A stretch of 64,000 nucleotides of DNA from Streptantibioticus silvisoli (GTDB lineage: Bacteria; Actinomycetota; Actinomycetes; Streptomycetales; Streptomycetaceae). This document shows, piece after piece, positions 25,678 to 33,891 of the stretch. The notes under the pieces are model-generated. The model saw only the letters and a program-made list of their open reading frames with translations, did no database searches and was not told the DNA's origin. Position numbers and translations under genes: made by a program. How positions within the stretch are numbered: position 1 is the first letter of the stretch; each line of letters starts with the position of its first letter. The stretch is taken from the NCBI RefSeq assembly GCF_027947535.2, contig NZ_JAAGKO020000005.1:124001-188000 (forward strand). The letters are read 5' to 3'.

Positions 25678-25839
25678 ATGAAGACCAGAACCCACAGAAC
25701 CCTGCGCACCGCCGTCATGACCGTGCTGCCGGCCGTCGCGATCCTGACCGGCCTGACCGCGATCTCGCACCCCGCGGCCTGCGACCACCACGCCAGTGCC
25801 TGCGTCGTGCGGGCCGACGGCGGCACCGGCAACGGCTGA
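25678..25839 (+). CDS. Small secreted or membrane-anchored peptide, 53 residues
   Basis: The predicted peptide has a basic N-terminus (MKTRTHRTLRT), a hydrophobic core of about 20 residues (VMTVLPAVAILTGLTAI), then a short polar tail with two cysteines (C35, C42), three histidines and a Gly-rich end. It looks like a signal peptide or anchor with a tiny exported tail. ATG is preceded by GAGGGG 10 bases upstream; the overlapping GTG at 25675 is the alternative. I know of no family. It lies between two regulators and an Aat-like gene at the edge of the NRPS cluster. It could be a short structural or signalling peptide, or a spurious ORF. Confidence 0.5.
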   Translation: MKTRTHRTLRTAVMTVLPAVAILTGLTAISHPAACDHHASACVVRADGGTGNG

Positions 25840-26264
25840 GCGCCGCCCACCCGGGCGCACCCGCGGCGGACCCGCGGGCACCGGGTGACCCCCTCCGCGC
25901 CGCGGGAGGCCGGCCACGCGTCCGGCACCGGCGCCGCGGTACCCGCCGGACCGGTTCGCCCCCTCCCGGGCGCCCCGCGAGCGCGAGCCGCGTGAACCGG
26001 CGGCGCCGCCGCCGGCCCTGACCGATCATCCGGCCGGCACGCCGTACCGTGTGCCGGCCCGTTCCCGGCGGCAGCACCGACACCGGGGCCGGCCCACCGC
26101 CGTCCGCCCGGCTCACCGCCCGCCATCCGTCCCGTCCGCGGCCCCCATCCGGGCCCGGCGCGAAAAAGTGGGGCAGGACCACCCATGACTCCGGGCGCCC
26201 GAACCAGCACGTTGGACGGCATGCGCATCCACACTTCCCGCGAAACGGCCACGGGGGCCCAGCG

Positions 26265-27050
26265 GTGATCGCCGACATGTCGTGGGAGCGGGTCGACCTG
26301 TCGATGGCCGAACGGGAACTGCCCATCGCGGTGGGCGGCTCGACGGCACCCCACCGGCTGCTGGAGGCCCACCGGCACGGCGCGTTCCCCTATCCGCGCT
26401 GCCGCGGTCACGCCGCCGGGAACCCCCGCGATCCGTACACCCGCTACCTGGCCGACGGGCGGATCACCGCCTTCCCGTGCGGTGACGGCGGCGACGCCCC
26501 CGCGGTGACCTGGTGGAGTCCGGCCCGGCGCCCGGTGATCGCGGTCGGCGCGCAGCCGCCGGACGGCTGCCTGCGCGACAGCGTCGGCGACGGGCCCCGG
26601 TGGATCGTCACCTGCGGCCACGACTTCGCCGGTGTGGTCGACGCCTGCCGCGACCGGGGCGGCTCCGGCTGGATCACCGGCCCCCTGCGCTCCTCGCTCA
26701 TCACCCTGCACGAGGCCGGCTGGGCGCACAGCATCGAGGTCTGGCACGGCGAACGCCTCATCGCCGGCCTGTTCGGCACCGGTATCGGCAACGTCTTCAG
26801 CGTCGACTCCGCCTTCGGCCTGGGCCCGCACGCGATCCGGGTGGCCTTCGCCGACCTCGCCCGGCGGCTGCGCGGCCGGGCGGAGCTGATCGACCTGCAG
26901 GTGCCGCGCGACTTCGCCGCCGGGCTCGACGTGCGCTCCGTCAGCCGCGAGGAGTACCTCGACGCGCTGCTGACGATCGACATGCCGCTGGTGATGCGGG
27001 CCGGCGTGCTGGCCGTCCAGCCCCTGCCGCACGGCGCGGCCGCCCCCTGA
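26265..27050 (+). CDS. Leucyl/phenylalanyl-tRNA-protein transferase (Aat) homologue
   Basis: The protein of about 261 residues follows the Aat family plan: an N-terminal GGSTAPHRLLEAHRHGAFPY segment (Aat: GGDLSPxRLLxAYxxGIFPW), WWSPARRPV, a SLR-like site changed to CLRDSVGDG, WIVTCGHDFAGVVDACRDR, GWITGPLRSSLITLHEAGWAHSIEVW, LIAGLFGTGIGNVFSVDSAF (Aat: GGLYGVxxGxxFxGESMF), and ELIDLQVP. Classical Aat moves Leu or Phe from tRNA to protein N-termini. Here several signature residues differ, for example VDSAF in place of GESMF. Its place in an NRPS cluster raises the possibility of aminoacyl-tRNA-dependent peptide tailoring instead of N-end-rule tagging (inference). GTG at 26265 has a G-rich ribosome site; ATG at 26277 is the alternative. 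Confidence 0.8.
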   Translation: MIADMSWERVDLSMAERELPIAVGGSTAPHRLLEAHRHGAFPYPRCRGHAAGNPRDPYTRYLADGRITAFPCGDGGDAPAVTWWSPARRPVIAVGAQPPDGCLRDSVGDGPRWIVTCGHDFAGVVDACRDRGGSGWITGPLRSSLITLHEAGWAHSIEVWHGERLIAGLFGTGIGNVFSVDSAFGLGPHAIRVAFADLARRLRGRAELIDLQVPRDFAAGLDVRSVSREEYLDALLTIDMPLVMRAGVLAVQPLPHGAAAP

Positions 27051-27466
27051 CCGGCGCCGGCCGGTCCGGCAGGCCCGGGGCCGGTGCGGCGCGCGGCTCG
27101 CGCCGGGCCGGCCCGGGGTGGTGGCGGCTTCCGCCGGCGTGCTGACGGGGGTGTCGGAAAACACCGCGAATTGCCGCGAAAGGCCGGTTGCCGGACCCGG
27201 CGCGGGAATGGCGGGACATTCCGCAGCGTTGCCGGGAGGCTGCCGGTGACTTCCCCCGGGTCGCACCCGGTAGCGCGAGCGGTCGATTCCCGCGGGTGCG
27301 AAGCCCCTGACCAGGGCGGCGATCCATTGCCGTCCGATAGGGCAAGTGGAAGCGATCCCCGTTCCGTGGCGCCGAATTGGTGAACGGGCCTTCCGCGATC
27401 GATGGCCATACCACGCGATCTCGAAGACATGTACATGATCAGCGCCGAACAGGGTAGTCTGACGAG
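27051..27466. promoter_or_regulatory. Upstream region of the LAL regulator
   Basis: These 416 bases have no supported gene. A less GC-rich end (27395-27466) contains the perfect 10-base palindrome CATGTACATG at 27428-27437 and a TAGTCT box at about 27455 that could be a -10 element. The palindrome would overlap a promoter and may be an operator. Confidence 0.4.
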
Positions 27467-30382
27467 GTGCAGGTGTCCTCACCGACTGTGATCGGGCGTT
27501 CTGAAGAGCTCGGTGCCCTCCGTGAAGCGCTGGCGGGGGCACGGTCCGGGCGAGGTGGGGCGATCTTCATCGTCGCCGATGCCGGGGTGGGCAAGTCCCG
27601 CCTGATGAGGGAGTCCATCACCCGCGCCGGCGACAGCGGAATGGCCGTCCTGCGCGGCCGCGCGACCCAGGCCGGCGCCACGGTCCCCTACCGCCCGCTG
27701 ACCGAGGCCCTGTTCTCCATCGTGCGCTCCGGCGCCGTACCGCACGACCCCGACCTGGCCCCCTACCGCCCCGCGCTCGGCCGGCTCATCCCCGAGTGGC
27801 GCGACCGCGCCGCCCCCTACGCCGGCGACGACTCGCCGGTCGTGCTGGCCGAGTCGGTGCTCCGGCTGCTGAGCGTCGTCGGCCGCGGCCGCGGCGCCCT
27901 GATGTGCCTGGGCGACCTGCACGACTGCGACGCCGAGACGATGGGCATCGTCGAATACCTCGTCGACAACCTCGCCGACCAGCCGGTGCTGCTGCTCGCC
28001 AGCATCCGCTCCGCGCCGTCCCCCGCCCTCAGCCTGGCGCAGTCCGGCGCCCGCAACCGCGTCGCGCAGCTGATGGAGATCGGACCGCTGAACGACACCG
28101 AGGTCGGCGAGCTCACCGCCGCCTGCCTGGGCGTCGGCGTCGCGGAACTGCCGGACGGCGTCCTGCGCTGGCTCGTGCAGAGCGCGGACGGCAACCCCTT
28201 CGTCGTCGAGGAACTGCTGCGCGGCGGTATCGACTCCGGCGCGCTCGCCCGCACCCCGGACGGCTGGCGGATGGTCGAGGGCGTACCGCGCAGCGTGCCG
28301 TCCACCGTCACCTCCAGCGTCAACGACCGCGCCCGCAGACTCGGGCCCCGCTGGCACCGCGCGCTGGAGGCCGCCGCCATCATCGGCCGGCACTTCCCGC
28401 TCGACGTCCTTCAGCGGGTCACCGGCCTGTCCGACGACGAGCTGCACACCCTGGTCAGAGCCGGCACCGAGGCACAGCTGTTACAGCCGTCGTTCAGCTC
28501 GCCCGACTGGTGCACCTTCTGCCACACCTGGACCGCCGACGCCCTCGCCAGCGGGGTCCTGCCCTCGCAACGCAAGGCACTGGCCGCCGCCGCCGCCGGC
28601 GCGGTGGAGTCGCTGTCCCCCGAACTGCCCGGAGAACTGTGCCAGTTGGCCGCCCGGCTGCGGCTGGCGGCCGGCGACGAACCGGCCGCCGGACTGCTGT
28701 ACGCGATGGCCGGCCGCCGCGCGCTGGGCGCCGGCGCCGCCGCCTCCGCCGAACGCCTGCTGGACCGCGCCCTCGAACTGCTGCCGCCGCACACCCACGC
28801 CGCCCAGCGGGCCGAGGTGCTGGAGTCGCTGCTCTACGCGCTCACCGAGGCCGGCGACATCGAACAGGCGCTGCGCCGCGGCGCCGACCTCTACACCTCC
28901 ACGCTGCTCGCGCCGCAGCACCGCGCGGAACTGCTGACCCGGCTGGCCTGGGTCTGCGTGGTCGGCGGCCACTGGGACAAGGCCGCCGAGCAGGTCGCCC
29001 TCGCCCGCGGCCTGCTGGCCGACACCATGTCCCCGGCCCACCTGGCACCGCTCGACGTCGTCGAGGCCCACCTGCTCACCCTCGGCGGCAGCCAGGGCGA
29101 CGACCAGGCCGCCCGCGCCGAGGAACTGGCGCTGCGCGCGGTGCGGATCGCCGAGGAGATCCCGCTGCCCACCACCGCGTGCCAGGGCCGCCAGATGCTC
29201 GCCCTGCTCGCCCGGCGGCACAGCTTCGACGACGCCGACGTCCACCTGCGCCGGATGTTCACCACCGCCGAGGAACACGGCCTGCCCATCTGGCGGTTGC
29301 GGGCCCAGATACGGCTGGCGACCAACGAGCTGATGCGCACCGGTGAGCCGGCCCAGATCCTGCTCGCCCGGCAGGCCGCCCTCGCCCTCGGCGCCGTCAC
29401 CGCCGGCATGCAGGCCGACGCCACCATCGCCATGCAGCAGGTCCTGTACTGCGAGTTCGACCAGGCCGAGGCGCTCGCCGACCAGCTGCTGGAGTCCACG
29501 ACCCGGATGCACCAGGAGGGCGACTCCCAGTTCTGCCTGGTCATCAAGATCGCCGCCCAGGCGCACCAGGGGCGCCGCGAGGCGATGCGGACGCTGCTGG
29601 CGGAGTTCCGGCAGCGCGGCGCCGAGCAGTCCTTCCACGCGCCGGTCGTCTTCGGCCACCGCGCGATCTGCGCCCTGCTCGGCGAGGACCGGCCCGGCGC
29701 CGAGGCGGAGATGGCCCGGGTCCGCGAATGGGAACGCACCCACCCCACCATCTACTACCAGTCCGGCCGCTACGGCCTCGGCGTGCTGCTGGAAGTACTC
29801 GCCGGCCGGGCCGGCCGCGAACTGCTCGCCGAGACCGGCTCCGCGGCGGCCGCCCAACTGCGCTGGAACCTCCAGTTCGTGCTGGCCGCCGAGGCGGTCC
29901 TGCTCGGCCGGGAGAACGCGGCCCGCGCCGCCGGTACGAAGATGGCCGAGGCGCTCGCCGCCGCCGCGCCGTTCCCCATGGCCCGCCACCTGATCCTGCG
30001 CCTGGTCGCCGAGGCCGCGCTCGCCGACGGGTGGGGCGACCCGGTCGACTGGCTGCGGGCCGCGGAACAGCACTTCCACGGTCAGGACGTCGCCGCCACC
30101 GCCGGCGCCTGCCGCGCGCTGCTGCGCAAGGCCGGTGTCCGCGTCATGCAGCGCCGCGCCGGCATCGGCGCCGTACCGGCCCAGCTCGCCGCCCGGGGCG
30201 TCACCGCCCGCGAGTTCGAGGTCCTCACCCTGCTGGGCGAACGCCGCGCCAACCCGGAGATCGCGAAGCTGCTGTTCATCTCGCCGCGCACGGTGGAGAA
30301 GCACGTGGCCAGCCTGCTGAACAAGCTCGACAGCGCCGACCGCCGCGAACTGTCGGAACTGGTCACGCAGTTGTACTTGTAG
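27467..30382 (+). CDS. Large ATP-binding LuxR-family (LAL) regulator with a TTA codon
   Basis: The 971-residue protein has an N-terminal AAA/NB-ARC-like ATPase with Walker A ADAGVGKSR (residues 38-46), a Walker B-like ALMCLGDLHDCD near 145, a long TPR-like helical middle, and a C-terminal LuxR helix-turn-helix (VTAREFEVLTLLGERRANPEIAKLLF then SPRTVEKHV, near 905-960). LAL proteins are typical pathway-specific activators of actinobacterial secondary metabolism. A TTA leucine codon lies in frame at 28481-28483, which in streptomycetes usually makes translation depend on the bldA tRNA and hence on development. The start is GTG at 27467; the GACGAGG ribosome site is very close, so GTG at 27473 may be the true start. 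It is the last gene of the cluster region. Confidence 0.93.
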   Translation: MQVSSPTVIGRSEELGALREALAGARSGRGGAIFIVADAGVGKSRLMRESITRAGDSGMAVLRGRATQAGATVPYRPLTEALFSIVRSGAVPHDPDLAPYRPALGRLIPEWRDRAAPYAGDDSPVVLAESVLRLLSVVGRGRGALMCLGDLHDCDAETMGIVEYLVDNLADQPVLLLASIRSAPSPALSLAQSGARNRVAQLMEIGPLNDTEVGELTAACLGVGVAELPDGVLRWLVQSADGNPFVVEELLRGGIDSGALARTPDGWRMVEGVPRSVPSTVTSSVNDRARRLGPRWHRALEAAAIIGRHFPLDVLQRVTGLSDDELHTLVRAGTEAQLLQPSFSSPDWCTFCHTWTADALASGVLPSQRKALAAAAAGAVESLSPELPGELCQLAARLRLAAGDEPAAGLLYAMAGRRALGAGAAASAERLLDRALELLPPHTHAAQRAEVLESLLYALTEAGDIEQALRRGADLYTSTLLAPQHRAELLTRLAWVCVVGGHWDKAAEQVALARGLLADTMSPAHLAPLDVVEAHLLTLGGSQGDDQAARAEELALRAVRIAEEIPLPTTACQGRQMLALLARRHSFDDADVHLRRMFTTAEEHGLPIWRLRAQIRLATNELMRTGEPAQILLARQAALALGAVTAGMQADATIAMQQVLYCEFDQAEALADQLLESTTRMHQEGDSQFCLVIKIAAQAHQGRREAMRTLLAEFRQRGAEQSFHAPVVFGHRAICALLGEDRPGAEAEMARVREWERTHPTIYYQSGRYGLGVLLEVLAGRAGRELLAETGSAAAAQLRWNLQFVLAAEAVLLGRENAARAAGTKMAEALAAAAPFPMARHLILRLVAEAALADGWGDPVDWLRAAEQHFHGQDVAATAGACRALLRKAGVRVMQRRAGIGAVPAQLAARGVTAREFEVLTLLGERRANPEIAKLLFISPRTVEKHVASLLNKLDSADRRELSELVTQLYL

Positions 30383-30639
30383 CGGGGACGCGGCCTGACG
30401 TGACGTGGCCTGGACTTGCTGAACCGGGCCCCGAGCCGGGGGCCGGAGGCCGGGAGAGCGGAGGCCGGGGGAGCGGGGACCGGAGGGGCGGGCTGCGCCG
30501 ATCAGGTGCGGGTGGAAGGCCGGTGGACGTCGCCCGTGGACCGTCCCCGGCGCCGCCGGCTCCCACGAGCCCCCGCCAGCCCCGCCGCCCCCGCCACCAC
30601 CAGCCCCGCCCCCGGCGTCGCCGGCTGCCCCCGCCGGCC

Positions 30640-32205
30640 TCAGCCGACCGGGTCCGCCGTCGCGATCGGCCGTGCCGTGCCGCCGTCCGCCGGGTGGGAT
30701 CCGCCGGGCGCGCCGGCGGCCGGGGCCGTACCGGCCAGCCGGGCCAGCAGGGCCGGGGTCACCCCGCGGTAGGCGGCCGGGTCGATGGGCTTGAGCCAGT
30801 GCAGGGCGCGTACCCGGGCCGGGATGTTGAGGCCGAGGTCGTCGAGCAGTTCGTCGATGTTGTGCATGGAGAACGGGATGACCTTCGTGCCGCGGCCGTG
30901 GTGCCGCCGGGTGGCGTCGTCCATGAACGCCAGGTGCGCGGCGACCGCCTGCCGCATCGCACCGGGCGGCGGCAGCGCGATCGCGCCGGCCAGGTGCGCC
31001 GCTATCCACACCGCCGCCATCTCCGCGCTCAGCGGGCTCAGCAGCGAGGAGTTGTAGCCGTTGAAGTACAGGCCCGGCACGTCGACCGGCAGGACCTGCC
31101 GGTAGAGCGTGAAGTTGCCGTCCACGTCGGTCAGTTGACGCTGTACGTCCTCGTCCAGGAACGGCACGCCCTGCCGGAAGCCGGTCGCGCAGACCACGAG
31201 GTCGGCCGGCAGCACCGTGCCGTCGTCCAGTTCGGCGCACGGCCGGCCGTCGCGGGCGGACAGCCGGGCGATGGTCCGGTCGCGCCGCACGGTGATGGAC
31301 CCGTCGGCGACGCCCTCGAAGAACCCCTCGGTGGCCAGGCCCAGGGCAGTGGTGATGATGTGCTCCAGCCTGCCCCGCGGCACCAGGCCCAGCGACTTCA
31401 GCCCGAACTGGCGCACCGACACCGAACCGACCGAGTTCAGCAGCGCCCGCCGCAGCCCGTTGCCCGGGCCGTGCAGGAACTTCTCCACCCCGCGCAGCCG
31501 CGCGTACCGGAACAGCGACTCACCCAGCCGGGTGAGCAGCAGGTTCTTGAAGTTGACCACCCCGGCGATCTTGCGCGGCACCTTCCACAGCAGCTGGCGG
31601 GCGATGACGTCGGTGCTCGCGGCGACCCCGCTGACCGCCACCGTGACGTCGCAGGCCGACTTGCCGTAGCCCACCACGAGCACGTGCCGGCCGCGGGCCT
31701 GCGCCGCGTCGGTCAGCTCGCTGCCGGCGCACAGCCGCCCGCCGGCCGCCGTGAACTGCGCCCGGCCGGGGTAGTCGGGCACCGCCGGTTCGCAGAAGAC
31801 GCCGTTGGCCACCACCAGGCGGTCGTACGTCTGCCCGGCCCGCTCGCCGGTGGCGTCGGTGGTCTCCAGCCTCCAGCGCCCGTCGCCGGCCGGGCGGGCC
31901 GCGGTCACCTCGGTGCCCAGCCGCAGCCGCTCGTCGAGGCCGAACGCGGTGGCGTAGCCGGCGAAGTACGCCTGGACCTGCTCGCCGTCCGGCCACTCGG
32001 GGAAGCCGGCCGGCATGGGGTGGTCCGACAGCGCGTACTGGTCCTTCGGGCTCTGCGTCGTCACCCCCGGGTAGCGCCGGCTGCGGCTCCACACCCCGCC
32101 GACGTCGGGGGTCCGGTCGTGGACCACCACGTCGTGCCCGGCCTGCGTGAGCACCTTGGCGGTCGCCAGGCCCGCGACCCCGGCGCCGATCACCGCGATC
32201 CGCAC
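30640..32205 (-). CDS. FAD-dependent monooxygenase, FMO/Baeyer-Villiger-like
   Basis: The 521-residue flavoprotein has an N-terminal FAD site (AVIGAGVAGLATAKVL), GGVWSRSRRYPGVTTQSP like flavin monooxygenases, a second Rossmann NADPH motif near 170 (VLVVGYGKSACDVTVAV) and a late ATGFRQGVPFL motif. It is expected to hydroxylate or insert oxygen into a small organic substrate with NADPH and O2. GTG start, 2 bases after the cupin stop, so the two form an operon. It lies divergent from the meta-cleavage operon and may perform an upper-pathway oxidation of the aromatic or cyclic substrate; that link is inference. The last 30 or so residues are low-complexity. Confidence 0.87.
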   Translation of the reverse strand: MRIAVIGAGVAGLATAKVLTQAGHDVVVHDRTPDVGGVWSRSRRYPGVTTQSPKDQYALSDHPMPAGFPEWPDGEQVQAYFAGYATAFGLDERLRLGTEVTAARPAGDGRWRLETTDATGERAGQTYDRLVVANGVFCEPAVPDYPGRAQFTAAGGRLCAGSELTDAAQARGRHVLVVGYGKSACDVTVAVSGVAASTDVIARQLLWKVPRKIAGVVNFKNLLLTRLGESLFRYARLRGVEKFLHGPGNGLRRALLNSVGSVSVRQFGLKSLGLVPRGRLEHIITTALGLATEGFFEGVADGSITVRRDRTIARLSARDGRPCAELDDGTVLPADLVVCATGFRQGVPFLDEDVQRQLTDVDGNFTLYRQVLPVDVPGLYFNGYNSSLLSPLSAEMAAVWIAAHLAGAIALPPPGAMRQAVAAHLAFMDDATRRHHGRGTKVIPFSMHNIDELLDDLGLNIPARVRALHWLKPIDPAAYRGVTPALLARLAGTAPAAGAPGGSHPADGGTARPIATADPVG

Positions 32206-32207
32206 GG

Positions 32208-32672
32208 TCAGCCCACCTCCGGCGGCAGCTGCATCTCGATGCCGAACTCCGCCATGACCTTCTTCATCACCGAGATGTCCTTCGGCCCCGGCGGCAGGTC
32301 CGCGAGCGCCTGGTAGTACTTCTCCAGGCCGGCCGGCGAGACCACCGAGATCACGCGCGACTCCTCGCCGTAGGGGTTGCGGAACGCGTGGACCACGTCG
32401 CGCGGCAGGAACAGGTAGTCGCCGTGCTCCAGGACGAAGTCCCGTCCGCCGAGGTGGACGTCCAGCCGTCCGGCGAGGCAGATGAACGACTCGTCCTCGC
32501 GGGTGTGCAGGTGGGCCGGCGGCCCGTCGGTCTCCGGCGGGATCGTGTACTCGAACAGCGAGTACGCCTCCCGGGTCGAGGCTCCGTCGGTCTTCTTCGT
32601 GATGCCGAGCCCGATCGCCGCGATCGGGTGCCCGTCGCGCGAGGGGAGCATGTAGCCACCGCCGAGGGTCAT
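32208..32672 (-). CDS. Cupin-domain protein
   Basis: The 154-residue single-domain cupin shows metal-binding motif 1, HLHTREDESFICLAGRLDV (two His, Glu), then a GDYLFLPRDVVHAFRNPY motif 2 with His. Proteins like this are quercetinase-like dioxygenases, isomerases or binding proteins; the substrate is not evident. ATG at 32672 is chosen because GGAGGA lies 7 bases upstream; an in-frame start exists 27 bases earlier. It is co-transcribed with the flavin monooxygenase and is distinct from the second cupin at 34668. Confidence 0.85.
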   Translation of the reverse strand: MTLGGGYMLPSRDGHPIAAIGLGITKKTDGASTREAYSLFEYTIPPETDGPPAHLHTREDESFICLAGRLDVHLGGRDFVLEHGDYLFLPRDVVHAFRNPYGEESRVISVVSPAGLEKYYQALADLPPGPKDISVMKKVMAEFGIEMQLPPEVG

Positions 32673-32837
32673 CGTCGTCTCCTCCAGGACCGCTGCCACT
32701 GTGTGCCGAAGCCCACAGTGTGGTCCGCGCCCCGACCCCGGACCAGAGGGCTGTCCCGCTCAGCGGGACGGAAATGTCACCGCCGCGACGCCTCCGCCGG
32801 GGCCGGGAGTTCCCCCGTCGGCGACGACCTCTCGCTC

Positions 32838-32988
32838 AACGCCACCGGAACCCCGCCCCCTCGGCGCACCGGAGCGGACACCGTCCCCCTCAACGCCCCC
32901 GCGGCGACGACCTCCCCCTTCAACGCCTCCGTCCACGACGCCGTCCCCCTCAACGCCCCCGGAACACCGCCCCCTTCAACACTCCGGG
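32838..32988. repeat. Direct repeats around YTCAACGCCNCCG
   Basis: Five related elements with core CTCAACGCCCCCG or TTCAACGCCTCCG start near 32838, 32889, 32919, 32949 and 32976, mostly 27-30 bases apart. They lie just after the leftward IclR gene and upstream of the cupin-monooxygenase operon. They could be regulator sites or simple slippage repeats; no coding function is apparent. Confidence 0.55.
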
Positions 32989-32990
32989 GC

Positions 32991-33758
32991 TCAGCGCCGC
33001 CTGGAGTACGCCCGGCTCGCCGCCGCCGCGGCCAGCCGGACGGCCGGGCCGACGCGGTCCGGGCGGACGACGCCGGTGGGGCCGGTGACCGACAGCGCCG
33101 CCACCACGTCCCCCAGCGGTCCGAAGACCGGGGCGGCCACGCAGTTGACGCCGATGTTGCCCTCCTCACGGTCCACCGCCCAGCCGCGCTGCGGGATCGC
33201 GGCCAGCTCGCGCAGCAGCGCCACCCGGGTCGTCAGGGTGCGCGGCGTGCGCGCGGTGAGGCCGGCCGCCACGACCGCGTCCACCGTCTCGCCGCCGCAG
33301 TACGCCAGGATCGCCCGCCCCAGCCCCGAGCAGTGCGCCGGGATCATCCCGCCGACCTGGCTGAGCATCGGCATCGGACGGTGGCCGGTGATCTTCTCCA
33401 CGATCAGCACCTGCGTGCCGTTCAGCACGCCCAGTTGCACCGTCGTGCGGGTCGCGCCGTGCAGGTCCTGGAGGAACGGCAGGACCGACTCGCGCAGTTC
33501 GTGCCGGATGGGCGCCAGGCCGGAGATCTCGAACAGCCGGTTGCCGATCCGGTACCGGTCGGCCGGCTTGTCCAGCCAGCCGAGCCGGATCATCCGGTCC
33601 GCGGTGCGGTGCGTCGTCGAGCGCGGCATGCCGCACCGGGCCACCAGCGCGGCGAGCGTCAGCTCGCGGTGGGTGTCGTCGAAGGCGCCCAGGATCGCCG
33701 CCGCGCGCTCCAGGCCGCCCGGCGCCACGGAACCGTCGTCCCGCTGGGCGGGACTCAT
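32991..33758 (-). CDS. IclR-family transcriptional regulator
   Basis: The 255-residue protein has an N-terminal winged helix (LERAAAILGAFDDTHRELTLAALVARCGMPRSTTHRTADRMI near 16-60) and a C-terminal effector domain with SGLGRAILAY, GWAVDREEGNIGVNCVAAPVF and ALSVTGPTG, as in the IclR family. Such regulators commonly control aromatic-acid catabolic genes. It is divergent from the SDR-to-MhpE operon with a 133-base spacer, so it probably regulates that operon and perhaps the cupin-monooxygenase genes downstream of it. Confidence 0.9.
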   Translation of the reverse strand: MSPAQRDDGSVAPGGLERAAAILGAFDDTHRELTLAALVARCGMPRSTTHRTADRMIRLGWLDKPADRYRIGNRLFEISGLAPIRHELRESVLPFLQDLHGATRTTVQLGVLNGTQVLIVEKITGHRPMPMLSQVGGMIPAHCSGLGRAILAYCGGETVDAVVAAGLTARTPRTLTTRVALLRELAAIPQRGWAVDREEGNIGVNCVAAPVFGPLGDVVAALSVTGPTGVVRPDRVGPAVRLAAAAASRAYSRRR

Positions 33759-33891
33759 CGTTGGCTCAGCGAAGTCATGGCCACGAGACTAAACCGCGTC
33801 GCCGACAGCGACCCGGGGCCGGTCCGCCCGAACACGGCGGACCCGCCCGATCCGCACGACACGCCCAGCACCTGGACGCCGGGAGGCCGTC
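33759..33891. promoter_or_regulatory. Divergent promoter region between IclR and the catabolic operon
   Basis: This short spacer must contain both promoters and the probable IclR operator. A ribosome site, GGGAGG, at 33881-33886 precedes the SDR gene by 5 bases to an ATC triplet. Confidence 0.5.
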
